Shown here: positions 11,098 through 22,900 of the stretch, piece by piece
Position numbering within the stretch: position 1 is the stretch's first letter
Layout of the letters: each line of letters opens with the position of its first letter
From: Oscarella lobularis
Lineage: Eukaryota > Porifera > Homoscleromorpha > Homosclerophorida > Oscarellidae
Length of the DNA stretch: 64,000 nucleotides
Assembly (NCBI RefSeq): GCF_947507565.1
Contig: NC_089186.1
Span: 434,001-498,000 of the forward strand
Reading direction: 5' to 3'
Notes under the pieces: model-generated
Told to the model about the DNA's origin: nothing
The model's database searches: none
The model's input: the letters and a program-made list of their open reading frames with translations, nothing else
Made by a program: the position numbers and the translations under genes

Positions 11098-14000
11098 ATG
11101 CACGCTGCCGCTACCCTGCTCCTCCTCTTTCTCGTCGCTTCGCCGCCGCCGGTCGCATGCGACGGCGTCCGTCGCCGATCGTTTGTCGACGAAATTCCCG
11201 CGGACGTGGTGAAGGCCATGGGCGACCAGACCACACGAATAAGACATCAGGCGTTCGGAATCATTGTTCACATGGAGGAGACGACGTCGTCGACGGGCGC
11301 GCCGATGGTGGAGCCCGTGCGCAAATGCGAGGGTGTTCTCTTGTCGCCGAAAGTCGTACTGACGGGGATTGGGTGCCGCCCTCATAAGCGGGATACGGTT
11401 ATGTATTTCAAGTTCTTAGGCGAATCCATTGGATTTGGAGTGGCCGATATGAGGAGGGTGCGTAACGTTAATCTCATAGAACTGTCCAGTAAGCCGCGGA
11501 ACGAACCGAGTGTCTATCCCTTCTTGTCGTGGTATACGGGCTCGGAGTCGCTCGACGATCGATACGGCATTAGGCCGGAATTCCTTGACAAGCATAACGT
11601 TTATCTATCATCTTCGCTCGCTTACGAATCGGCCGTTTACCTAAAGGAAAAGCCGACAATCGATTCGGCTCTTAAAAACTGCAAGTTCGTTCTGAAAGAC
11701 GAATTGATCGCTCTCGCTTGCAACAAACTGAGCGTATGCCAAGGCAGCACAGTGTTAACGGGTTCTGCCTTCTTCACGTTCACGCAAACGTCGAAGACAC
11801 AAATCGTCAGCATCGCCGGACTCGTGTCGCTGAGAAGCTCGGGCTCGTTCTGCGAGCGCATGAACGAGCCAGACGATAGAGACCCTTACGTTGGGAAAGC
11901 GCCGAAAACCCCCAAGTGCGACGACCCGTACGTCTGCGGTAGGCGTTTCGTCGAAGACGACGTCAAAGCCATTCTATCGGAGGCGCGAAAGCTCGATCCG
12001 AGGGGCTTGCAACTTCACAACGATTACATTCCACACGATACGATAAGTACACCTTCACAAGTGTTTTGTCTTTGAGATGTTTTTTTTTTCTAATTGAGCT
12101 CTTTGCTATATAGTTGGATCGTTCAATATGCACGGTCTGGAAAAGTTCAATCGCGATTATGCGAGCGAGCAAGCGGAAACGATTCGAAACGTCATAGAGA
12201 GGGCCGATATACTCGCATTGCAGGAGGTCGGAACGCAGCTTGCCCTCGAGTCGGGCGCAGAGTACAACGTCTTTGACGAGAATATCATGCAAGTCATGTC
12301 TACTGGTCGGGACATTAAGGCGATCAACTATTTCGCTTTTGTGTACAATACGAAGAAATTTTCCGTCGTCCCCAATTCGTGCAAGTTGATTCTCACGAAA
12401 AAAATTACAAGATGTTCCTTTCGGGTAATTTAATTTTTTTCAAAGCGAAAAAATAATGTGACATTTCGCTGTTCGTGCAGAACACGAAATCGTCAATGGA
12501 TTTCACCATATACAACGTTCATCTGACCAACGGTGTCGCCTCGACGAGATATTCCGAGCTTGAAAAAATTCAAAAGGACATCGCCTCATTGACAGCGGGC
12601 AATAGTGTCGTCATGATTGCCGGAGACTTCAACATCGGAGGAGGAAAGGAAACGGCAAGTGGACCGCAAACCAACGCGTTTGACGATACGGAAAAGACAA
12701 TGAAAATTCTGTATGTATATATACATGGCCCGCGATTTGTCGGCTTACTTTTAGACCGATCGAATTTTATAGGAAGGACATGCAGTTTCCTGACCCCGGA
12801 CCGACGACGTATCGCGAAAAGCTCTACTTGGACCCCGATAATCCGCCACTGAAGGAGTCGCACTTCGATCGATTCGCAGTCAGCAAAAATGTTCGCCTTT
12901 TGTACACCTACTATCCGGAGCACACAAACAACGCCGCCGCGACCGCGGGCACAATCAACAACGGTTCTCCGGGGCCAGAAACTCCGCCTGGCATAACGGT
13001 CAAACCAAGAGTTTCGAGTAGGCGATCGACGTGCGCTCCGCTGCTTCACAACTATGGTATCAAGGATCAAATCGATCGCTTGAAGTATATAAATCGCGAA
13101 ATGCCGGCATGCCATCCGCATAATCGCAGAAAATACATGCCTCTATATCGAAGTCGGCAGTTCAGCGATCATCTACCGGTGATGTTTACTCATAAGACTC
13201 GTAAGGGGATCAAATACGCTGTGGCGACGTGGAATATGAGATCTTTCGATCCGACGATTGATCAGAAGACCGACGCCATCACCTTTAAAGAAAGAAAAGA
13301 GATCAAAATGGCGGCTGAATTCAAGACACTTCTAAATAAATTCAACATTGTTGCCGTGCAAGAATTGCAACCGACAAGAAATTGGAAAAACGCTGTAAAA
13401 CTACCGGGAAGTACTAACGTTAAAGTCGTGAAAAAGTTGGTAATGAACAAAAAATGGTACTGGTCGACGACGACGCCTGAGCTCGGGTTCGCTGTTGACA
13501 ACGACATTTATGCAAAAAATTGCACGGACATCGACATGAGCGTCGTCGACGATGACGCTCGTCCCTCGTTTATGTGCGAGTTTTACACGGAGGGCAGCGT
13601 AAGGCTTTTGCTTATTAGGCATGCGCACGTGTAGCAGCAATTGAACGTCCGGTATTTTTTCTTTGCAGAAAGGCGAATGGGTGTTTCTCCTTACTCTTGT
13701 AAATGCTCACGTCAAAAACGACGACAGCAGCGTCGCTACCGGGGAGGCGTACCGCAAAGAGGCCGAAAATAACGTTCCAAAGGAAAACAGAAATCATGCC
13801 TTTCTCGTCGGCGACTTTAATATTCGCTTTTCCAACGTCAAAGTGACGTACGATCGTAGTAATGAAATCGTTGACTGATTATGTATATACGAATCTTTGT
13901 CTAAGGTGTACTATGGCTGGCTTTAGTGGTCTATCCTTTACGAAACTCGATTATTTGACGAGGTTGGACTACGTCTGGCCGGTGTCGCAAGCAAACCAGC

Positions 14001-14185
14001 CGGGCGTCAGCGGATGTCGCGTCTATAATCCGGAACTTCTTCGGGATGACCTTGACAATCTGAATTCGCCCTTCATCTTTGATGACATAACGGTGAATAA
14101 AAATCCTGTTCGAATGAAAGCGTTTGCGGCTTGGAATAGCGTGTCGGATCACTATCCTGTTTTCATGAAGTTCTACGTGCCGTAG
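11098..14185 (+). CDS. Secreted trypsin-like (inactive) plus double EEP-domain protein E-1, about 924 aa
   Basis: Six exons: 11098-12046, 12114-12424, 12481-12710, 12773-13598, 13669-13847 and 13906-14185. A signal peptide (MHAAATLLLLFLVASPPPVA) precedes a trypsin-like domain (CEGVLLSPKVVLTGIGC resembles the protease segment that ends in the catalytic His-Cys), but that His is replaced and the usual GDSGGP motif is absent, so it is probably inactive. Two endonuclease/exonuclease/phosphatase domains follow. The first has GSFNM, LALQE, VHLTN, AGDFN and SDHLPV; the second ATWNM, VAVQEL, NAHV, VGDFN and SDHYPV. Both sets contain the expected metal and catalytic Glu, Asp, Asn and His, so both may be active phosphodiesterases (DNase I or sphingomyelinase-like; substrate unknown). 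The acceptor of the last exon is supported by all three paralogues. Confidence 0.87.
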
Positions 14186-14848
14186 ACTAGTAGAGAGGCT
14201 TCGACTCTCTAGTTCAATGATTGTTCTGTTTTGACGTTTGATGTAATGCACGGTTATATTGCCAATGTGAAAGAATCATGTTCCCTACCATAGGAGCCCG
14301 GGGGTCTGCTTTTTACTTTTTCGTGGTCTACCCGAAAAGAACTTAGCTAGGTCTGCTCAGTCAAAATTTTTTTGCTGGCAACGTATTTTTACTAGTCCCC
14401 ATTTTTCTTCACGGAGGGGCAAAAATAGCACGTGTTTATGTATAGGCTGCATCCGGGCTTCCTCGCTCCACTTTCATCGTCGCGTTTGTCGACATCGAGA
14501 GCAGATTTCCTCATTTAGAAGGTACGAAGTGATAGATCTGGAATAGAAGATTGACTACGAAGCGCCGATGAAACCACCAGACGGCGCGATTTGCTACATT
14601 TCCGTGGAGACAATCGTGCTACACTAAGAACGTAAATCATCGACTGAAACGCCTCTAAAAAGTTCTTAAGCCGAGTTTCTTTCCTTGCTGACAGCACTGG
14701 CAGAAGACTGCGTGAACGATCCTTACTTGAAAGCTAAACAAACGTAACATAGGTAATTATTAGTCTTCTAGTGTATGAGGGTTCTACTCAGTTGCAAATT
14801 TAGTTGCAAAGGCCGATAATTTAAGGAACTACCTACCTAAGCCTCTTT
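14186..14848. other. Spacer with duplicated kinase 3' flank
   Basis: No independent gene is supported. 14395-14848 matches 19500-19932, the 3' flank of the minus-strand kinase, so it arrived with the kinase pseudogene. It includes a copy of the 60-codon frame (14697-14515, minus) discussed under the possible extra kinase exon. Confidence 0.5.
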
Positions 14849-15490
14849 TTATATATTTTTGGTGTAGGTAATAATCTTACCGATTTCGTCACGAAAACAA
14901 ATTGCCTCCAACTTGAGCACAATCTCGTCAAATGTAGGTCGTCGAAAGGGGCTCATTTGCCAGCAGGACTTTGTCAGTTCTATCATGTCTTTGTCGCAAT
15001 AGGCGGGAAACTCAGGACGAAGTTCTTCTCCAACGACTCGATCCAAAATATCTCTCACCGTGACGCCCACCTGCAATTGATCGACATAAGAATTCTTCGC
15101 CGTTTGGATTTCCCACAAGGTAATTCCGTAGCTATATACGTCGACAGACGAGTCGTAGTCTCGTCCGCGAATGATTTCGGGCGCTCGAAATAGAGCCGTT
15201 CCTACAGCCCTTGTCCCTCTCTGGTGACCGTCCGCGATTTTTGGCACGAGTTTCGTGCATCCCAAATCGGCCACTTTGACCACTCCGCGATCGTTGATGA
15301 ACAAGTTGTCGCACTTGAGATCTCTACGCATTCGTCCGATGGAGTGCAGATGACGCATGCCTTTCGCCGCTTCCATTGCCCATTTTACTTGAAGCTTCAG
15401 TTCCATTGGCGTGTGGGCGTGGTTTGTGTCTAACTCCTTTCGTACCTAACCTCGTTCCATGTGCTTGAGCACAATGAATGGCTTGGGGGC
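14849..15490 (-). pseudogene. 5'-truncated receptor-kinase pseudogene
   Basis: The minus strand encodes only the second half of a TKL-type kinase domain almost identical to that of the full gene at 19933-23415. Homology starts abruptly near 15490 inside the domain, so the ectodomain, membrane segment, glycine loop and catalytic lysine are missing. An in-frame TAG follows the MERG segment (about 15445). The catalytic loop reads RRDLKCDN where the intact copies have HRDLKCDN. It is best read as a partial tandem duplicate that has decayed. Confidence 0.8.
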
Positions 15491-15667
15491 TCGAGATCCT
15501 TAGGTACTTCGCTTAACCTGTGTACTGTTCACGTGCCCGTGGGAGACAAGTCGGCGTAGGAGCTCTAGAGGGATATGCAAAATTACCCCTGGTAAAATAC
15601 CCGCAGATACAGGGAGAGCGTACGGCATCCCTAAGAAAGCCAGTTTCAACCCGCGGATAGAAACGGT

Positions 15668-18600
15668 ATGCGTCAGCTACAGCTTGTACTATACTTCGCT
15701 GCGTGTCACTTAATACAAGCGTCAATCCGTCCCTATTTCAACCCCCTCTCTTTGGCGACAGTAACAGGAGACGATTGCAAAGATCCTATTGGGGATTGGT
15801 GTAAAATGACCTCAGAATGGGTTCCTAACAGACCGGTGGGAAGATCAGCATTACTCGCGGCAACGTATCGACGAAGTCACAACGCGTCGGAACCTGGTTT
15901 GACTCGCATTCTTATCTACGGCGGTCTTAGTTTGCACGGCGAATCGATGACCGATTCGTGGATTTATTGTCCCAGGAAAAATTCGTGGACACCGGTTGCA
16001 CCTCCAAAACCTACGCGCTTGATTTCGTCTGCCGCGGGAGTCAACTCTTTCGTGACGCTCTGCTCTGTACAAGTCATTCTGTTGGGACAGGATTCAAACG
16101 CTACCTGGCTGTTTCACTTGTTTGACGGCACTAGAGAGGCGTGGGTACCTCTTTCAATACCATTGCCTCATCCTTCTACTCGCACAAAATATTCGGTTTC
16201 AGCTGCACCTACCGATAAAAGTCCGTGCCGTTGCAAGAATTCGGTTTTTCTTTACGGCGGATACGGTTTAGGTTACCGTAGTCTCGACGATCTGTGGGAG
16301 TTGCGCTGCGTAGATGACGACGCCATGCGGTACAGATGGATAAATATTAAACGGCACATTTGGTCATTATGGCCACCAGGGCTTTCCAATCATCTGTCAT
16401 CTTCAACGGATTCAGATATGTATATTTTCCGCGGTGATACAAACTCTGGGCCGTCGCACAATGTTTGGCGATACCATTTAGAGACGGCAAAGTGGACTTT
16501 ATACGACGTAGTAACGTTCTCCAATTTTAGCTACACTTACAGTGGAGTTTTTATAAAATACCTGGGAGTGGTGATGTTTATGGATAGAACAACCGCTATT
16601 TTCTACGACGTTGCCAGAAAGAAATACATTACTTCAAGAATCGATTACTCAGGTAGTGAACTCAAGTGGAAAGATTCCTCAAATGACTTTGTCGGTAGCG
16701 TGGCTGTCGTTGATAGGAGCGTTTATTTGATAGGATCCAGCAGCGACTGTGAATACTTGTCGACGTGGGAAATGAATCAAGTGAAGAACGTGAAAGTGGT
16801 CGCAGACGCTACATCTAAAGTTCTATTTGATGGAGCGGCTTCTCCTCTTCTCTCTCCCGGTCCGATTGTTTTGAATCATGTTTTCTTGAGCAACTTTCTT
16901 TTCTATTACGATGTTGATTTTGCGGAATATCACTATTGGCGACTAGACTTGAAGGCCAACATGTGGACTCTATACGACCACGAAAGACTTCCAGATCTTT
17001 ATACGGCGGCCGTTTCAGCCTTGGGTAACGACACGATTGTCGCTTTTGCTAAAGACAAGTTATCCATAAATGAGGTGTGGATCTACACGGCAAGCCTTAG
17101 ACTGTGGAACAAGGTGCAGCAGGAGGAAATGAGACCACCTAGCAGAGAGTACTCGACTTTGACGGCAATGCAAAACGGATCTCTAATTTTATATGGCAAT
17201 GACTTTAATTCCGCAGAGCTGTGGATATTAACTGTAAATTTTTCCGCGATGACTGCAGCGTGGTATCAGCCTCGTCAGCACGGTAACCAAATCATTTTGG
17301 GCAACTTGCAAACGGGTCCTCACTTATCAAAAAGTTACGCAGCAGTCCTGGATGATGTCTTTTACGTCTACGGCGGGACTTTACGAAACGACAGTTCGTG
17401 TAGCATAAATATGTTTTCGGTCAATACCATCATAAGTTCGGCACCGTGGAACCAATGGCAGTACCGAATAGATTTAAGCGGAGGAGAATGCGTTTGGAAA
17501 AGCGCTATAATCGGACGATACGTGTTCTATATTAAACGAAATTCAAAAGACCTAAGGATTGCTGATCTTCTTGTGCCATTCGACGTCGATCCGGATTTCC
17601 AATATAAGCACTGGCCTGAAGGAGAATATCTGACGGCTTACGAAAACAAACTAGTGACTAGTGTTGTCTACAAGAACCCCGATGGAACTTCGAGCTGGTC
17701 TCTTTACTCGTTGCAGAAAGGGTGCCCACCTGGATCGTACAGCAAAGACTTCAGTCGCTATCCCTGCCTTCCGTGCCAACAAGGAACATACAGCGACAAA
17801 CCAGGGGCACTCCGATGTGAGGAATGTTCCAAAAAATTGGTAACAGTTGCAAATCGGTCAATGCCGATAGAAAATTGTGTTTGTCATCACGGCAACTGCG
17901 TGTTTGTCTCTGACTGCACAACCGTTTGTGCGTGCAATCCTGGATTTACAGGAACAAATTGCGAATATCCTACGCTGTTTCTAATCGGAACAGGAATTGT
18001 CGCAATGATACTTGTAATTATTGCGGTCGCCTACTGCGCAAATAGTATACGAAAACATGAGAATGTGGCATCCAGTAAAGAGGAACAATTGCAAGAGACA
18101 CGATTAGTATTAGATCGAGCAGAGCAAACGCTGACGACACTGTCGAACATCTGGTCAGTTGACAACGTCGAGATTGTCTTCTTGAACGTTATTGGTTATG
18201 GGTCATTCGGCGACGTGTGGAGCGCCGCCTATCGCGATCAAATCGTCGCCGTCAAAGTGCTCAAAATCAAAGCCGACGATTGCACCGACGAACAATTGCA
18301 AGACTTCAACGACGAAAGTGAGCTTCTAAGATCGATCTTTCACGCCAACATCGTTCAGTTTATCGGGACCGGTATGAACGTCGAAGGCAAGCCATTTATC
18401 GTGCTCGAGTACATGGAACGGGGATCGGTGCGCAATGAGTTAGACGCACACTATGCCCATAGGCCAATGGAACGATACCTCCAGGTGAAGTACTCTCTAG
18501 GTGCCGCTAAAGGTATGCGCCATCTGCACGCAATTGGTCGAATGCATCGCGATCTCAAATGCGACAATTTGCTCATCAGCAATCACGGAATCGTCAAAGT

Positions 18601-19006
18601 GGCCGATCTGGGCTGCACGAAACTCGTGCCAAAGATCGAAGAGGGTAGAAACGCGAGAGGAACACGGGCTGTAGGCACATCTTTTTTCCGAGCTCCCGAA
18701 ATAATTCGCGGAAGAGACTACGACTCGTCGGTGGACGTGTACAGCTACGGAATTACCTTATGGGAAATTCAAACTGCGAATCACCCCTACTCCGATCATT
18801 TGCAGATGGGCCTCACGGTGAGAGATATTTTGGATCGAGTCGTTGGAAAAGACCTTCGTCCCGAGTTTCCCACTTGTTGCGATAAAGATATGATAGAACT
18901 GACTAAGTCGTGCTGGCAACTAAGTCCCTTTCGGCGGCCTACATTTGACGAGATTGTTCTCAAGTTGGAGGCAATTTGTTTTCGCGACCGAATCGGTAAG
19001 AATTAG
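15668..19006 (+). CDS. Kelch/Cys-rich/EGF receptor-like TKL kinase, 1112 aa
   Basis: A single long frame. A signal peptide (about 1-20) is followed by a Kelch-type beta-propeller (LIYGG, FLYGGYG, VYGGT with matching W residues; about 60-600), a Cys-rich CPPGSY...CLPCQQGTYS module (about 686-735, like GCC2/GCC3 or ephrin-receptor repeats), an EGF-like segment ending CNPGFTGTNC (about 737-764), a transmembrane helix (about 768-793) and a kinase domain (about 832-1105). The kinase has GYGSFGDV, VAVK, a glutamate in DESELL, HRDLKCDN, DLG in place of DFG, and APE, so it should be active and phosphorylate Ser/Thr or Tyr; the sequence is TKL-like. The frame ends IGKN-stop at an ATCGGTAAGA that could also be a splice donor, so the C-terminus is uncertain. 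It is divergent from and homologous to the gene at 19933-23415. Confidence 0.87.
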   Translation: MRQLQLVLYFAACHLIQASIRPYFNPLSLATVTGDDCKDPIGDWCKMTSEWVPNRPVGRSALLAATYRRSHNASEPGLTRILIYGGLSLHGESMTDSWIYCPRKNSWTPVAPPKPTRLISSAAGVNSFVTLCSVQVILLGQDSNATWLFHLFDGTREAWVPLSIPLPHPSTRTKYSVSAAPTDKSPCRCKNSVFLYGGYGLGYRSLDDLWELRCVDDDAMRYRWINIKRHIWSLWPPGLSNHLSSSTDSDMYIFRGDTNSGPSHNVWRYHLETAKWTLYDVVTFSNFSYTYSGVFIKYLGVVMFMDRTTAIFYDVARKKYITSRIDYSGSELKWKDSSNDFVGSVAVVDRSVYLIGSSSDCEYLSTWEMNQVKNVKVVADATSKVLFDGAASPLLSPGPIVLNHVFLSNFLFYYDVDFAEYHYWRLDLKANMWTLYDHERLPDLYTAAVSALGNDTIVAFAKDKLSINEVWIYTASLRLWNKVQQEEMRPPSREYSTLTAMQNGSLILYGNDFNSAELWILTVNFSAMTAAWYQPRQHGNQIILGNLQTGPHLSKSYAAVLDDVFYVYGGTLRNDSSCSINMFSVNTIISSAPWNQWQYRIDLSGGECVWKSAIIGRYVFYIKRNSKDLRIADLLVPFDVDPDFQYKHWPEGEYLTAYENKLVTSVVYKNPDGTSSWSLYSLQKGCPPGSYSKDFSRYPCLPCQQGTYSDKPGALRCEECSKKLVTVANRSMPIENCVCHHGNCVFVSDCTTVCACNPGFTGTNCEYPTLFLIGTGIVAMILVIIAVAYCANSIRKHENVASSKEEQLQETRLVLDRAEQTLTTLSNIWSVDNVEIVFLNVIGYGSFGDVWSAAYRDQIVAVKVLKIKADDCTDEQLQDFNDESELLRSIFHANIVQFIGTGMNVEGKPFIVLEYMERGSVRNELDAHYAHRPMERYLQVKYSLGAAKGMRHLHAIGRMHRDLKCDNLLISNHGIVKVADLGCTKLVPKIEEGRNARGTRAVGTSFFRAPEIIRGRDYDSSVDVYSYGITLWEIQTANHPYSDHLQMGLTVRDILDRVVGKDLRPEFPTCCDKDMIELTKSCWQLSPFRRPTFDEIVLKLEAICFRDRIGKN

Positions 19007-19932
19007 CTTTAAATGAAAGTGAAATAAATATATATAAGAAAGCTACGTATATGTAACGGTAAACCATAACGTTGTTTATAGAGGTCGACAACTAATAAAC
19101 TATGTGTGAGAGAGCTTTACGTTTAGTTTTCAAGTAAGAATTCAAAGGCACAAGAAAACTCGGCACTGCAACGAGCTAGCTGCTACATGGATCACATATG
19201 GTTTATTGTTGTGTCCCACTGGTATACTCTCTGCATGCCCCGTGAAACTCGTTATTTTTCACTTTTACGTTTGGTTATGGCTGGCTAATTTTCTGCACTA
19301 ATTAGCCTATAGTCCGTCTTATATAGAGAATATCCATGTATGTAAACAGTATTCATGTATGTAAACAATATCCCGGAAAGTAGCTGAATTCACGAGAATT
19401 CGTGCATTGCACGTGAGCATACGCGCACTCTTCTCGCTCACGTGCGCTCTTCCCATTGTTCGCCAAGGTTGCGGGTTAGTCAATCTTGTTTGCTTCTTCA
19501 GTTTCCTAAAATTTCTTCACCGAGGGGCAAATAATAGCACGTGTTTATGTATAGGCTGTATCCGGGCTTCTTTGCTACATTTTCATCGTCGCGTTTGTCG
19601 ACATCGAGAGCATTTTCTTCATTTAGAAGGTACGAAGGGGTAGATCTGGAATAGAAGATTGACTACGAAACGCCGATGAAACCACTAGATGGCACGATTT
19701 GCTACATTTCCGCGGAGACAATCGTGCTACACTAAGAACGTAAGGCATTGACAAAAACGCCTCTAAAAAGTTCGTAAGCTGAGTTTCTTTCCTTGCTGAC
19801 AGCACCGGCAGAAGACTGCGTGAACGTTCCTTACTTGAAAACTAAACAAACGTAACGTATGAGGGTTCTACAGTAAGTGCACTTCGGTTGCAATTTTAGT
19901 TGCAATTAAAGGCCGATAATTTTAGGAAGTAC
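19007..19932. other. Spacer between the two full-length kinase genes
   Basis: The region lies between convergent 3' ends. It holds a short direct repeat CATGTATGTAAACA near 19334-19366 and, from 19500 on, the 3' flank of the minus-strand kinase, duplicated at 14395-14848. The only coding candidate is the possible extra kinase exon on the minus strand. Confidence 0.5.
19623..19798 (-). other. Possible alternative 3' exon of the minus-strand kinase
   Basis: The kinase frame contains ATCG|GTAAGA at its very end. About 170 nt downstream on the minus strand, CTGTCAG is followed by an open frame of about 57 codons (ARKETQLTNFLEAF to PDLPLRTF) that joins in phase. A similar frame survives beside the kinase pseudogene (14515-14697). 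The differences between the two are mostly amino-acid changing, so selection on protein is not evident. An alternative C-terminus is possible but unproven. Confidence 0.25.
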
Positions 19933-22900
19933 CTACCTAAGCCTATTTTTGGTGTAGGTAATACTCTTACCGATTTGGTCACGAAAACAAATTGCCTCCA
20001 ACTTGAGCACAATCTCGTCAAATGTAGGTCGTCGAAAGGGGCTCATTTGCCAGCAGGACTTTGTCAGTTCTATCATGTCTTTGTCGCAATAGGCGGGAAA
20101 CTCAGGACGAAGTTCTTCTCCAACGACTCGATCCAAAATATCTCTCACCGTGACGCCCACCTGCAATTGATCGACATAAGGATTCTTCGCCGTTTGGATT
20201 TCCCACAAGGTAATTCCGTAGCTATATATGTCGACAGACGAGTCGTAGTCTCGTCCGCGAATGATTTCGGGCGCTCGAAATAGAGCCGTTCCTACAGCCC
20301 TTGTCCCTCTCTGGTGACCCTCCGCAATTTTTGGCACGAGCTTCGTGCATCCCAAATCGGCCACTTTGACCACTCCACGATCGTTGATGAGCAAGTTGTC
20401 GCACTTGAGATCTCTATGCATTCGTCCGATGGAGTGCAGATGACGCATGCCTTTCGCTGCATCCAAACCCCATTTGACTTGAAGTTTCAGTTCCATTGGC
20501 GTGTGGGCGTAGTTGGTGTCTAACTCCTTTCGTACCGAACCTCGTTCCATGTACTCGAGCACGATAAATGGCTTGCCTTCATCGTTCTTACCTGTTCCGA
20601 TAAACGGAACGATGTTTGCGTGAAATATCGATCGCAAGAGCTCGCTTTCGTCATTGAAGTCCTGCAGTTGTTCTTCCGTGCAATCTTCTGCTTTTATCTT
20701 CAGTACCTTTACGGCGACGATTTGATCGCGATACTCGGCACTCCACACGTCACCGAAAGATCCGTATCCGATGACGACCAAGAAGACGATTTCTTTGGTG
20801 GGAACAGACCATATGTTCGACAGCTCATTCAGCGTTTTCTCGGCTTCGCCTAATACGATTTTTGTTTCTTGCAACTCTTCCTCTTTGCCGGATGCCACTT
20901 CTTGATGTCTTTTAGTACGATCATGGAAGTAGGCAAGCACAATAACTATGAGTATAACTATGACTGCGGCAGAAGCGATGAGATACTGCGTAGGGAATTG
21001 GCAGGTAGCTCCGGTAAATCCGATGTCGCATACGCACTCTATTGTGTAGTCGATTTCGCTGAGTATGCATCGGCCGTGATTGCAGGCTTTAGGATCACAA
21101 GAGCAGTTATGCAGTGAGTTTGATCTATTTGAAGCGGTAAATAAGTTGCTGGGACATCGTTTACATCGGACTGCGCCTGGGACGTCGCTGTACGTTCCTG
21201 GAGGGCACGGAAGACATGGATGGTTGTTAAAGTTTCTGCTGGCCGTTCCAGGCGAGCAGTCGAGTTGCAACGTATATAGACTCCAGCTTTTAGTTTTATC
21301 GTAATTCGACTGTGCAAGTGCAACCGTTAGCTTTAACAAAAAAATCTTGTTCGGGCGGAGTAGTTCAATGTCATGGTAGTCTCCTGGTTTATAAGGAATG
21401 ATGGGCAAGGTTACTTTGTAATTTGCTAGGAAGGCGAATCCCTGAAATTGACCTCTTTCTTCCGTTATCTTTTCCTGGGTGCCTTCAAGTAGATCAAACA
21501 TCCATAAAGCACTCTTATCCAGGCCCAGCATAGCAAAAAAGCCATCTGTTGCTACATAGAATACGTGACGGCCGAGTACTGCGGTTTTCCGCACACAGCT
21601 GGCAGAGTGTAGTTGTTTTAAAGATTGCCACGGCGCTGAACTGCTTTTTAAATTGACTTGAAAGACATTGGAATTACACGAGCCGTTCTTTAAGGTTCCG
21701 CCAAAAACATAGAAGTTGTCGTTGAACACGGCCGCCTGAGTGGCAATATTCTGTCCTAGGTTAGAAAAAATAATTTGGTTTCCGTGGCCAAGAGGTCTGT
21801 ACCACGTGGCTGTCACCATAGACATATTTACCGTCAGTATCCATAGCTCGGTCGGATCTTCGCTATTGCCATGTAGAATCAGCGATTTATTTCTCATTAC
21901 CGTAAGGGTTCTGTACTGTCGATGAGCCGGTTTTTCCTTAGGCGTCTCTACTTGAATCCACAGTCTTTGTTTGACCTTGTAGATCCATAGATAATATATA
22001 TTTACTTCTTCATTGTCTGGAGCAAAAGCGACGAGGTAGTTTTGACCAAAAGCTGAGACGGCTGCGAGAGATAAATCCGGTGGTTTGTCGTGGTTATATA
22101 ACGTCCACATGTTAGAGTTTAAGTCTAATCGCCAAAACTGGAAGAACCGATCGACATAGAAAAAAATTTCGCCCGCAAAAAGCCCAGTTGTTGACGCTGC
22201 AGAAAGAGAAAGATCTGGATAAAGCAAACGCGATGGCCTTGAATTTAGTGTAATATACGACGAGTTGAGGGGCTTCATATTCATGTTTTGCCATCCTTCT
22301 ATTGTCCAAGTCTTCAAGTAGAGAGAACTGCTTAATGGACCGATTAGATAAACGCTTTTATCTACAGCAGTCAATCCACCAGTGAAATAAGATGCGATCT
22401 TCTCAAGAGGGCTGAAATCGAATTCTGCTGGCGTTGAGATTTTTCTTGTAGCAGCTTCGTAGAATAATACGCGGCCTCCGTCAACAAACATCATCACTCC
22501 CAATTCACTCAGAAAAACAGTACCATAGATTTGGGTGATGTCATTTAAAGTTTGCCTGTCGTATAAAGTCCAGGTTGTGGACTGTACATCGAATTTCCAA
22601 ACACCTTCCGACCGAAGACCTTCCGGGGTCCGCCCGCCCATGACGTACATATCTGTTTGTATTACAAAAGATGTATGACGAAATAGTTTTGGCGGCCATG
22701 AATTCGGCAGCGAGTTTGGCGTGACATTTATCCATTTGTACATGCTTACGCTGTCATCTACACAGCGCAACTCCCACAGCTCGTTATAATATATAGCAGA
22801 ATCTGGCTTTGCACCACCGTATAGCAAAAGAGATTTTTTGCAGTGACATAGACTTTTTTCGTTCGGAACAGCAGAGACCGAGTATCCAATACGAGTAGGA

